Source: Lycorma delicatula
Lineage: Eukaryota > Arthropoda > Insecta > Hemiptera > Fulgoridae
Assembly: GCF_047948215.1 (NCBI RefSeq)
Contig: NC_134455.1
Span: 346,937,842 to 347,001,841, forward strand
Direction of reading: 5' to 3'
Length of the DNA: 64,000 nt
Both the position numbers and the translations under genes were made by a program. Position 1 is the first letter of the stretch, and each line of letters begins with the position of its first letter. The notes below the pieces were generated by a model. It did no database searches and was not told the origin of the DNA. It saw only the letters and a program-made list of their open reading frames with translations. Positions 1-10,062 of the stretch are shown here, in pieces.

Positions 1-119
1 TGTCATCCGGAGGTCTCGGGTTTGAATTCCGGTCAGGGATGGCATATTCACACGCTATTTTTCATTCATCGCATCCTCTGAAGCAATACCTAACGGTGGT
101 TCCGGAGGTAAAAAAAAAA
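1..119 (+). repeat. SINE-A copy 1, cut by window start
   Basis: This is the 3' part of a tRNA-derived SINE. A B-box-like GGTTTGAATTCC lies near base 20. The body word GGCATATTCACACGCTA follows, then the family tail with CATCCTCTGAAG and TAACGGTGGTTCCGGAGG, ending in a run of A. The tRNA-like A box lies outside the window. Other copies at 43221, 46409, 51221 and 59871 share the same order of blocks. Confidence 0.85.
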
Positions 120-409
120 TGATTAAATAATCCTTCAATTAAAAATTTAACTTAATGCTATAATATTAATCAATGTTTAATTAATTACTTAATTTACTAT
201 TTTTATGCTATAGTCGTTTATATTACTTGAAATTTATTGTGAAAAGAGATTACATATAAAAAATGATTAGAATACTAAGAGTTTGTTGTCTAGTGATTTA
301 TATATCAGGAAATTTAAATATCACGCTTCCATTTATTTAAAATCTGTTAATTTTTTTTGCATACACTTGAGTTTTTGATAATCCCTGAAAAAATAGACAT
401 AATTTTTTG

Positions 410-985
410 GGAAAACGTTTTTCTCAACATAATTTCCTTTCAAGTCTGTACACTTAGTCCAATAATGCTCCAGTGTTTTATCCCATTTATACAATATAAT
501 TATCTAAGTTTTCAAAACAGGCAAATGTTTCGACAATAACTTCATTATATTGTGTAAATTTCTTTTCAAAAAGCTACGTATTTATATTTTGAAACAAAAA
601 ATGCTAATTCTTTCCGAGAAGATACGGAAGAATTTCCTACCATAATTCGACCACTTTTCCTGCCGCGATCACAAAAGAATTTGTTGATGCATGTTAAAAA
701 CAAACCTTCTTTTTTATAAATTTTGGTCATATTTTCTTTATTTTCACATTTAGTTTACCAAATAAATATGCATAATATTTCTCGGTTATCATTTTACTAT
801 CTTCCAGGTATTCTATGAAGATTATGCCATGAGCGTCACAAAACCATCACCTTTCCTGATCGTGTAATGGCTTTCGCCTTTTTTGGCAAGTGTTCCAGAC
901 TTCAACCCGCAGTTTTGATTGTTTCTTGGTTTCGGTCGGATGGTGATGTATTCGTGTTTCATTAACTGTCACATTCTCATAGACT
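410..985 (-). pseudogene. mariner transposase relic M1
   Basis: Read on the minus strand in shifting frames, this gives the middle and C-terminal part of a mariner (Tc1/mariner superfamily) cut-and-paste transposase. Recognisable blocks in order are a degraded DETWI motif (NETRI, near 950-970), IIFIEYLEDSKMI followed by EKYYAYL (760-830), VIAAGKVVEL (645-675), and the family C-terminus TKCTDLKGNYVEK (423-461). Mariner transposases are about 345 residues, so only the C-terminal 60% is seen. Many frameshifts and stops make it a dead copy. No terminal repeats were identified. Confidence 0.75.
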
Positions 986-1139
986 GCATATGTTATGGGC
1001 GTTGCGTCGTAAATTTAATCTACCCAGAAACATCCGTGGTATCTTGTACAATAATAACGAAATTTTGAACCGGATATTTCTGTTTTTGCGTAGTACCAGG
1101 TTACTGCAAAAATTTTAATATTATCATATGTATTTTTAT

Positions 1140-1517
1140 GCTAGAAGAGTTTTTGATGATTTTTTTTCCTTTACTTTAAATTTTGATTTTTTTGGTCCTA
1201 TGTCTAATTTTATTATCCGAGAAGGAAGCCTTTTGCACAACCTATCGGAATTAGTTATGTTTTATTTAGTTTCTTTTTTTATTATTTTAACTTTTATATT
1301 TTAAAGACTCCGTCGGCGATATTAGTTTTGAGTTTTATTTCACTTTTTTGACGTTTGTTTTAATAAATTTTTATTGTATGATTTATATTAATTTAAAATC
1401 TTATAAGTTTTATTATTTTGCAGTTATTTTACCTTTTTATTAAAGGAAATTCTGGGCGATGATAACGCACAGGCGTTTTTCGCCCCCAAACAAAAAAAAA
1501 AATAAATAAATAAATAA
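1140..1517 (+). repeat. probable LINE 3' end with hairpin and A-rich tail
   Basis: A T-rich stretch ends in GGGCG (1454-1458), about 22 bases, CGCCC (1481-1485), then CCAAAC and a tail of A that runs into (AAAT)n. The end at 29631-29685 has the same design (GGGGC, about 21 bases, GCCCC, then poly(A)) and there follows a LINE ORF1. I infer that this is the 3' end of a non-LTR retrotransposon. The 5' limit is uncertain and no coding was recognised. Confidence 0.45.
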
Positions 1518-2439
1518 TTCTCTCGATTACGTGGTAAAACTCCAAACCGAGCAAAGTTGTAAACTATGGGTTAAATTTTTAACACCTTCAACCATATTTA
1601 ATGTATATTTACCAAATATGATGAATTCTGTAACTTTATTTCAGTTATTAATCAAATAATTGTTTAATATGGTCTGCTGTTTTATCTCCTCTTTTTAATT
1701 GGTTTTCTTTTTTGTGGTATTATTGCTTCCAGTATTTTAGTTTTTTTTTCCTTTTTTTATTATCTGAATTGAATCTTTATAAAAACTGAATGTTTTCTTA
1801 TTAAAGAGAAAGATGGGCTGTTTTTTATTAAATTTTTTAATTAGAAGAAATTGTTTGACCGTTTATGTAAATTCATTTTCTATTATTTTAGATTTTGTTT
1901 TTCGCTATACACCAACCAGTTACAATTAAATTTTCAACATAACCTTAAAATTTATACATATAATAATATCTCGTCTCGGTATTTCATAAAAATACTATTT
2001 AAAATATTTTTATAGTTCGCTTGTCAAGGTTTAGAATGGTCATTTGACTTCCAGGGTGGTGACGCCCGAGTGTCAGTTAACGCCTGGAGGTCTGGCTTCT
2101 TCCTACCTACGATGTTTTTTCGCGGTACACTTACTAGCAATGCCTTAATGTAGAACTACTGCCCATATTTAAACTTCAAGTAGAATTACTATCGATGTTT
2201 ACACTATCTTATTAAATAGATTAGGATATATGGATGGTGATTTATTCCTTTTTATTTTTTTAAATTTATTTTAAGAATGGTTTTTTCTAAACATTATTCA
2301 TATAAATGATAAATTTACTTTTAAATTAATTTTTTGTTTGTTTATTAACATCAAACGAATCGAGGTGTAAACATTATATTATGAGTTTACTAATAATGTG
2401 TCGGAGTAGTTTTAGTTGCTTTTGCAACACAAATAGTGC

Positions 2440-2868
2440 TAGGTAACTACTTGTTCAACTGGGAGTATTACGATTCACTATTGAACCGATTGAAGGATTT
2501 TACTCAAGTTAAACTTCCATATCTGGTCAAAAAGAAAATGCTCTTTTACCACGTCTGAATACGTCTTCGCGCGCGCGCGCACGCATCTCGGGTTTTCGCT
2601 GCAAAACTGAACGATTTCCGTTACAAAGTGCTAATACATCGCCATATTCATCGTATTTGGCATACTGATTGTGATTACTTCCTCTTTAAAAATCTGAATG
2701 AAGATCGAAGATTTACTTCGACTGATTTGGTTAAAGCTGAGACAACCACTTATTTTGCAAAATTAGATAAATCGCATATTATACTGAATGTATTTAAATA
2801 GTTGGAAAAGTGTTATTCTTAATGTATCGAATTGGAAGGTGATTTCGTTACAAAATTAAATAGTAATT
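2440..2868 (+). pseudogene. mariner transposase relic M2 (C-terminal half)
   Basis: Plus-strand frames give WEYYDSLLNRLKDF (from about 2462), then LVKKKMLF, then a degraded catalytic block, and further on YFLFKNLNEDRRFTSTDLV, CIELEGDFV and the C-terminus. This matches the second half of a mariner transposase, of the same type as M1. The catalytic second Asp region (normally HDNAPAH) is disrupted exactly where a CG dinucleotide run has expanded (2569-2584). Frameshifts and stops are present. Confidence 0.75.
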
Positions 2869-2998
2869 ACGAAAAAATCTTATTTTTTTCTTTGTCAGGA
2901 CGTGAACTTTCCGAACGAACCTCCTAATTATAATATGTACGTTTATTATTGTTATTTAGATTTAATTTTTATTGATTCTTTTTGGAATATTAATTTTT

Positions 2999-3694
2999 TT
3001 CCTTGTACGAAGTTAAGGAAGTATTGTGACCCGGAAAAATTTCGGTTTTCAGAGTTCAACGGAAATATCCATTTTAATCATCCCTCATCTATTTTGACTG
3101 GTTTCGGCGTGATGTCTGTACGTACGTATATACGTATGTATCTCGCATAACTCAAAAATTATTAGCCGTAGGATGTTGAAATGTTGTATTTTGGACTGTT
3201 GTAACATCTAGTTGTACATCGATTTTTGATTGCAATCGATTGGACCAAAAGTGTCCAAAAAAAGCCCAAAATCCAAAAACATTTGGATTTTGGACTTTTT
3301 CTTAACTGCAATAATAAACCCTTATTGAGAGCTTTTCAACAATATGTCATAAGTGGTACGTATTTTCATTGGTTCCAGATTTATAGCCAAATGGAATTTT
3401 AATTAATGAAATATTTGGATCTTGCAAGGGGAAGGCACATCGGTTTGAATTCGACTTCATTTCCTTCCTTTTTAAACTTTTTTTTTTAATTTAAATATAT
3501 TGATTTATTAATAATTATTTACTTCCGATTGTAATGTTTTTTTTTTACGATAAATAGTAATTCAATAATAACAAAAAAAAATCATTAAAAAAAAACAAAA
3601 GTTATTAGTGAAATAAAATTTTATTTGATTTTTTAAAAATGTGTATATGTAACTTAATAGGCGTAGAAGGAAGTCATGTGGTGACCACATGAGA
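2999..3694 (+). repeat. F650 repeat, copy 1
   Basis: This interspersed repeat family of about 650-690 bp occurs five times in the window. It begins TTCCTTGTAC and its right part carries the inverse GTACAAGGAA (here degraded), followed by a subterminal hairpin CATGTGG-TGA-CCACATG. Internally it has a hairpin of two facing copies of CCAAAATCCAAA. A tRNA-B-box-like word GGTTCGAATCC occurs near the right third in better copies. No coding capacity is seen. I infer a non-autonomous DNA element; the superfamily is unknown. Confidence 0.7.
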
Positions 3695-3699
3695 TTTGG

Positions 3700-5770
3700 T
3701 GAAACATCTGATTATTTAATATTAATTGAAAATTATAGTTTTAGGATCGTATTATTTTTACTTATGCAATTATTTCAGTCTACTTGATAATAAATATCGC
3801 TATAAAATTTAGTAACCTTCTTCTGTTTCGTTTTTGTTTCCATTTTGATGATGGTTACATCATAATAATTTAAAAAAAACATAGTATTAAATACATATAA
3901 CACTTACATTTAATCAAAGAGTAATAAAGGGACTTTTACTCTAACATAATATTTCAGGTAAGATTGTTGAATTAATAATTATATAAATATTTGATGTTAA
4001 TAAAAACTAATATTTTAGCGATCGTGTAACTGTCCAGTTTATTAAAGAATTGGAGGATCGTATGTCACTTTCAAATGAAATAAGTTTAAATGAAATACAG
4101 CAAAAATGTGTGTGTAATTTAATAGGCGTACAAGGAAGTCATTTGGTGCTCACATCAGATTATTTTTTATCAACTAATCGTTGTTGTTTAAACCAGTTTG
4201 TAGTAAACTTTGTTGTAAAATTAAATATTTACTAATATTAAAAGTAAACTAATTTTAAAAAAAATAAGTTCTGGAAATTAAAAATTTTAAATCGTCAAAA
4301 ACATCTTACCAAAATGATTTGCTTACTACGGTAACGTATATGAAAATACATTTATATTTTTTCCATTATTTTTAAGTCTTTCAAATCGTTATTTTAAAAC
4401 GAAGCAAAAATCAAAAAAAGAATAACTTTGAGGAAATTAAATTCTATACTACATATTTCCGTTCATCTTACTCTTGGTCGTACAACGGCACCATTGAGCT
4501 CTTTCCTATCTTACGCTGTTCGTACAACTGAGCCCAGACAGTTTAAAAAATCAATAATCCATTCACTGGTTGAAATTATTCCAAGTAACGCGGGAAGAAA
4601 ATAATTATTATAAATTTTAAAGCAATGTAATGTTCAAAATATTTTATAAAATAGATAGTGACTTCATCTGCATTACAGTATACTGCATTTAATTATTATA
4701 TTTCTTAATAGAGCAATAAGATTTTCTTACGATAGTTAGAAAAATACCCAGTATTTTTCAAAAAAAAAAAATGGGTAAACGTACGTTTTAAATTTAAATA
4801 ACAGTACTTTTTTCTTGTTTGATTGAATTAGATATCCTTAATTTTTTTTATATATAAGTGACTGTTTTTTTTTTAGCAAAGATTGTACATTCAAAGCTAT
4901 AAACATGAGATAAGATCAAGTTAAAATTACTAAATATTGGTCTATGTGATTCGTGCTTGTAAATGCCAAACAATATTTTCATAGCCCATTTTTATACCTT
5001 GTTAACTCGTTCTGATTTTTTAAAGGAACCTTAAGAAATATCTTATATAAATTATATTATAATTAATTTAAATTATTATTACTTGTTTATTTTTTAACCT
5101 TATTTAATCTTCTAAATTATAATTTACATAACTTTTATTAGTTGTAATACGACAGGTTTGTTTTATCTATTTAGTACCTCTTAAATATAATAAGTAATTA
5201 ACTGATCATTGATTAAACCACTTGTTTTTTGATCGGGTTAGATTATTATGAAACTGGGCAAAAGCCATTTAAATTGAAAATACGTTTATAAAAAATCGTT
5301 ACGTTATATCACGATTAATTACATCATTACATCGTGCCACTTCATTTCTTTCTCATGAATGGTAACCAAAATTTGTAAACTTCAAATTTGTTTCTGCTGT
5401 TAGATATTTTACATTTCCCATATAACTACATATAAGGAAAAATATTTAAATATTAAAGTACGTTAAATGTACAAATAAAAAATTATTTAAAAATTTATTT
5501 TATTTTTTGAAGAAAAATTTGAAAAACAAAATTTTTCTGTCTTCTTTCCTTCCTTTACCGATTTTAACAAAATTTAAATTACATCATCACCCTATATATG
5601 TAAATCATTTTGTCTGGAAATATCTAGCAAAACAAGTCAAAGTAGATATATCCTTGCAACATTCTTCAACGTTAAAATTATATTTATTTAATGGACGGGA
5701 TTAACGTACAAAATTTATCCCGATTTGTAAACTTTATCTTATATTTGTATGATATACTATTTATCTATAA
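3700..5770. other. A/T-rich spacer with F650 right-end fragment
   Basis: No gene is recognised. A 60-bp fragment of the F650 right end (AATAGGCGTACAAGGAAGTC) lies at 4105-4165. The rest is A/T-rich sequence with short homopolymers. Open stretches here are short and show no family resemblance. Confidence 0.6.
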
Positions 5771-5774
5771 TTAT

Positions 5775-6441
5775 ACAGTTTATCACGACGTTCTCCTTGG
5801 ACTTTCATAACCTATTCTAATCGTGAAAATAATGGAAAAAGTTCTTATAAATATGTCCTAAAATGCTTAAATTACGAGTTACGGCTAGTGAACGATTTTG
5901 CTCGGATTTCAGCTATCCCGGTCAAATGAAGTCTTTAAGAGCGAAATGAAATTTTAAGGGCGTTAAATAAGAGCATAATTAGTGGTATTTTATGATTTTT
6001 GGCCCGAAAAATAGAATGAAATAGGCCCCACAACTGTATCTGCAGTAAGTTTTGAGAAATCTGAGGTTAAATCCAAAAGATTGGTGTAAAAAAATTCTGC
6101 TTTTTATGTTTGACGTACAATAACTTTGTTAAATGAATAATAAAAACTTACCACTTTTACATAAAATTTGTAGAAAATTTACTTCTGAACAAAATGATGT
6201 AAGATAAGTTGAATAAAACAAAGGGAAGTTGGAAATATTCGAATTTTATTTAGAAACAGAACATTATTAAATTTGTGAGAAAAATATTTATTTAATGTAA
6301 ACAAAGACCAGTTATATAAAATTTCACTAGCCGTAACTCGCAAACGAAGAATTTAGGACATATTTTTATATGTACTTTTTCCATTATTTTCACTAGTAGA
6401 ATAGGTTATGAAAGTCCCGGGAGAATTTCATGATACAGTCT
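5775..6441. mobile_element. MITE with about 115-bp terminal inverted repeats
   Basis: Bases 5783-5895 are the reverse complement of about 6305-6435. Both ends carry GACTTTCATAACCTATTCTA, GAAAATAATGGAAAAAGT, TATGTCCTAAA and GAGTTACGGCTAGTG, with roughly 80-85% agreement by eye. The 400-bp interior has no coding capacity. The outer limit looks like (T)ACAGT...ACTGTA next to TA-rich flanks, which would suit a TA-targeting element, but the exact duplication is unclear. Single right-end-like copies of related sequence occur at 8990-9118 and 59237-59372. Confidence 0.7.
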
Positions 6442-6480
6442 TATAGGTAAACCTATATATGATATATAGGTTTACCTATA
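6442..6480. repeat. perfect 39-bp palindrome
   Basis: The arm TATAGGTAAACCTATATAT (6442-6460) and its exact reverse complement (6462-6480) are separated by one G. It abuts the right end of the 5775-6441 MITE. Confidence 0.9.
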
Positions 6481-6489
6481 TGCCATATT

Positions 6490-8380
6490 AAAATAAAATG
6501 CCATAAAAGTATTGTCGGATGTTCGCGGCTCGATTAGGATATTAAAAGATTGACAATTGAAAATGCTTATATAATTAAAAATGATTCGTTTAAGAACATA
6601 AGACAAATAAATAATAATAAACAACAATAATTATCAGAACTATAACGATAACTACGACAGCAAACAACAATAATAATAAATGTTAATAATAAACAAATAA
6701 TAATTTAGTAATCACACAAACACAACATTAATAGTAGTAAATGTCAGTAATAAGAATAATAATAAACAGTGATTACATATAAAACAGAATTTAAAGTAAT
6801 CATTAGGATTTATTTACAGATAGTTAAATATTGAAAACCAGAATTCAGTCTCATTTAAAAAAGACATTCATTAGTATGACCGCTAACTTTAACACTTTTA
6901 ACAAATAGTCTTGTATTAACAACAATATTACAATAGGTAAGACAAGTATAAAGTTATTTTACTGCAAATACCTTTACTGTTCACAAATAAACCGCCCTGA
7001 CAATTTATACAATTTAGACAATGAAATTTAGTACATTATCCTCTTTCACTTATAGTCTAACAGTAACTCATCAAACCTTTTCTCGTTTTCATATACTGTC
7101 CAAACTGAAATTACTTGTGACGCCACCTTAATCGCATCGAACGTGTACGCATTAGAAATTCGCTCCTTCACTGACTCGCATATTAACACTTCGCAGGATA
7201 CTCTCTCGCAGACTGATCGTCAACTGGTCTTCCCCGGAGTATTTATATTCCTGTCCTCTTTACCTGAAGGATCAGACCCAACTCGAAGCGTGAGAATGAT
7301 CGTCCGCCCTCACATTTTCCCATGAGATTCCTACCCTAGACCGGTAACCCGTTTTCATGAACAACATTACTTTAGGTGTTTCAGCGGGCAGTATTACAAA
7401 GGACGATTGTTAATCGAACCTGTTAACTTTACTAAAAGGGTTTCTTTAACCCCTTTCTGGATTCTTCGCATTATTATATTTTCTTACTTGGTAGGAATCC
7501 GTTACTCAGGTTCGTTATCTATTTATTTTTTATTATTATTATTTTTTTTTTAGATTATTCAATCTTATGAAATATTTAATTTTTACAAGTTATGTTTTAA
7601 TTATTTTCTCTAATAGTAATGATGTTTATTACATACTCCCCTGTCGTTATAATGAATATATTGAAGTTGTTGCTAATAGATATAAATATTAGAAACATTT
7701 CGATGGACTTGACATGCTAATATGTAACAGTAAATTTGAGTGCCTGAAAAAGACAATGGAAAACCATTTCATTCCTCTAATTATTATTGGTAGTAGTAGT
7801 AAGCCTGGCATATTATATTTGTTATTCTTGGAAAAATATTATACATTTTTTAGAATAATTTCTGTTGTATGTTGACAGTCTACAATCGTTTGATTTTGTT
7901 GTCTAAAAAAAAACATGTTATAAAAATAATTATAAAACATTATAATTATAATTATAATGTTGTAATAATTATAAAAATTAAATACGTTCCTTAAATATAA
8001 TAATAGAAAAAATAATAAAAGATTATATGATTTTTAATTTAGATTACTTTATGATAATAATATTTTATAAATAGAAAGGTTTTTTAAATGTAAGATTTGA
8101 AAGTATTTTTATTAAGCAAACCACTTCTGGTGCAACAATTCTTACCCATCAGTTCGTGACCAGATATTGATAATTTTTATCCTTATATAGAATACAATTC
8201 ATGTATCAAAATACAAATAACAGATTTATATACCAGTAAAATAACAAAGCAATAAAATAGCATTAACATTTATAATTTCTTTTTTTTTTTTAAATAAATA
8301 AATACAAAATAATACATGTTTCTATTTCTTCTTTGACTAACGTACTCAAGGCGCTAACAAAATTTCATAATTAATGAAAT
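6490..8380. other. gene-free stretch with a less A/T-rich island
   Basis: Bases 6590-6780 are rich in AAT/ATA trinucleotides. Bases 7080-7500 form a clearly less A/T-rich block (for example CTCTCGCAGACTGATCG, GACCGGTAACCCG) that matches nothing else in the window and contains no convincing reading frame. It could be an LTR or part of another element. Bases 7500-8380 return to A/T-rich spacer. No function is assigned. Confidence 0.5.
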
Positions 8381-8388
8381 TAATGAAT

Positions 8389-8424
8389 GAAAATATGTAC
8401 AAACATAAGTTTGTACATATTTTC
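8389..8424. repeat. perfect inverted repeat, 16-bp arms
   Basis: The arm GAAAATATGTACAAAC (8389-8404), a four-base loop ATAA, and the exact reverse complement (8409-8424) form the hairpin. The context is A/T-rich spacer with sequence resembling the 5775-6441 MITE end just downstream. Confidence 0.9.
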
Positions 8425-8504
8425 TTCTTTCTTTTCACCACTACAACATATCCTGAAAATTTGTTGCGTTCTTTGCTAATCGCTTTGTATAACAATATAT
8501 AATA

Positions 8505-8612
8505 GATCACGTAAAGAAACGGATAGATATGCTATTCCACGGATAAAACAAAGGAAATAACCAAATATTTTCCTGGTTTGATCAAGGGAAACTATGGGAA
8601 ACCCGAAATCTT
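8505..8612 (+). repeat. short interspersed repeat, pair with 60850
   Basis: About 105 bp align by eye with 60850-60955. Shared words in order are TCACGT, TAGAT, TCCA-GGAT, CCTG, TTGATCA and GGGAAA. No coding or tRNA-like boxes were seen. The family is unknown. Confidence 0.5.
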
Positions 8613-8869
8613 GAACAGAGCGGCATTTAAAATGTGCAGTTAATTATAAAATTAAAAAGGAATAGATGTGATTAAACTCCTTTTTATTTATTTATAATAA
8701 AAACACATGAAATAATATTAAGGTAAATACTAATAAGTATCTTTATACTTACAAAATAGTTACAAAAAAATTAAACAGTTACTTAAACAGTTTTATAACT
8801 TAAACAGTTACAAAATAATTAACATTCCAGAAATTATTAATGAAAAGTTTCCGTCGGATATTGTTGTGG

Positions 8870-9118
8870 AACCTGTTTTATTCAATTTTTCAGGTTAATT
8901 TTACTCCTTCAAGTTTACTCCTTAATTTTGGTTCCTAGAATTTCAGTATGGTTTTACTTTACACCTTTCCCACAAATCAGAGCGCAATAGTTCGCTACCC
9001 GTAACTCACTAACGGAGCTTTTCCGAACCCATTTGTATATGAACTTTTTTATTTATTTTCGCTAGTAGAATGAGCTCAGAAAACGTCGGTATCATTACAT
9101 GAATCGTTCTGTATACTA
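8870..9118 (+). repeat. repeat related to the 115-bp-TIR MITE, copy with 59050
   Basis: This block is homologous to 59050-59372. Both contain TTTACTCCTTAATTT(T/G)GGTTCC and AATT(T/A)CAGTA, then CGTAA-TC-TAA-G and TATGAAC or TACGAAC, TTTTTT(A/C)ATT and TTTTC. The right third resembles one arm of the 5775-6441 MITE, so these are probably diverged or deleted relatives. Confidence 0.5.
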
Positions 9119-9177
9119 TTGAAATTAAACATTTATTTATTAGTAATTTAATTCTCTACTTTTTAGTTAACTACATT

Positions 9178-9207
9178 TTATATATTTATATATATATATA
9201 TATATAT
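9178..9207. repeat. TA microsatellite
   Basis: An uninterrupted TA dinucleotide run within a TATATTTATA context. Confidence 0.95.
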
Positions 9208-9329
9208 GAAACTTTCTGAAAATTCAAATAATAAATAATTCATCTACATACTGACCACTGTGCGAATTAAACTCAAAAAAACAACTACATAACCACCAAA
9301 TACAGTTAGAAAAAACCTAAAAAAACTAA

Positions 9330-9420
9330 TACCAATAGTCGACTTTCGCGAGATCCTGCATCATCATCAGGTACATAATTCTGCAGTTACATTAACAAAT
9401 AACAAAAACAAAAAAAGAAA
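9330..9420 (-). repeat. Penelope-like terminal fragment with degenerate hammerhead-like core
   Basis: On the minus strand the order is CTGATGA, 16 bases, GAAA, the self-complementary GTCGAC, then TA. This is the same layout as the well-formed hammerhead at 41451-41508. Here the flanking strands do not form a good stem I and stem II is weak, so I treat it as a decayed end of a Penelope-like element. No reading frame of that family was found next to it. Confidence 0.35.
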
Positions 9421-9702
9421 TAAAAATTTAGAAATGATAAACCCTAACAACCACAAAATTTGTAACAACACAACTTCACTGCCATACTGGAATGATGTAA
9501 ATTTAATGCGTCACACAACTACGTTCGTAAACGCTGTTGCCAATTGCTGCAACCCAGTATGTCTTTCATTAAAACATCATCTTCAAAAACGATCTGTTGG
9601 TTCATCATTTCATACGTTTTACTCACGACAGAACGGATATGGTATATACATTTTGGGTGAGGTCGTGTGTGAGTTTGTGTGAGTGTCTGTTACCATTTTC
9701 CT

Positions 9703-10062
9703 CAAAAACTACTAGACCGATTTCGATGCAATTTTTTTGCGTAACATAGGAATCACATCAGAGCAAGTTCTTAGACATGTTTTATGGTTACAGGCAACTA
9801 GAGAGCACTGTAGTAGATGTATTTTTGTAAAACGCCTAGGCCGATTTTGATGCGATTTTTTATTTTGCATTACATAGGTATCATCTCAGAGCAGGAAACG
9901 TTTTTTACCGATATAGGCCACCAGGGAGCGCTGCAGTAGATGTGTTTCTCTAAAACAGCTGAGCCGTTTTTTTTTGCGTTTTTGTATTACACAGGTATCA
10001 TTTCAGAGCAGGTTCTTGATTAGTTTTGCGGTTATTAGCAGCCAAGGGGCGCTGCAGTAGAA
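9703..10062 (+). repeat. three-unit tandem repeat, period about 123 bp
   Basis: Each unit runs from CTAAAAC..CT-G-CCG, through TTTTGATGCGATTTTTT, then CATAGGTATCA-(C/T)TCAGAGCAGG, to GAGCGCTGCAGTAG. The recurrent AGTAG falls at 9812, 9935 and 10056, giving periods of 123 and 121. Divergence between units is substantial, so the array is old. No coding is seen. Confidence 0.75.
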
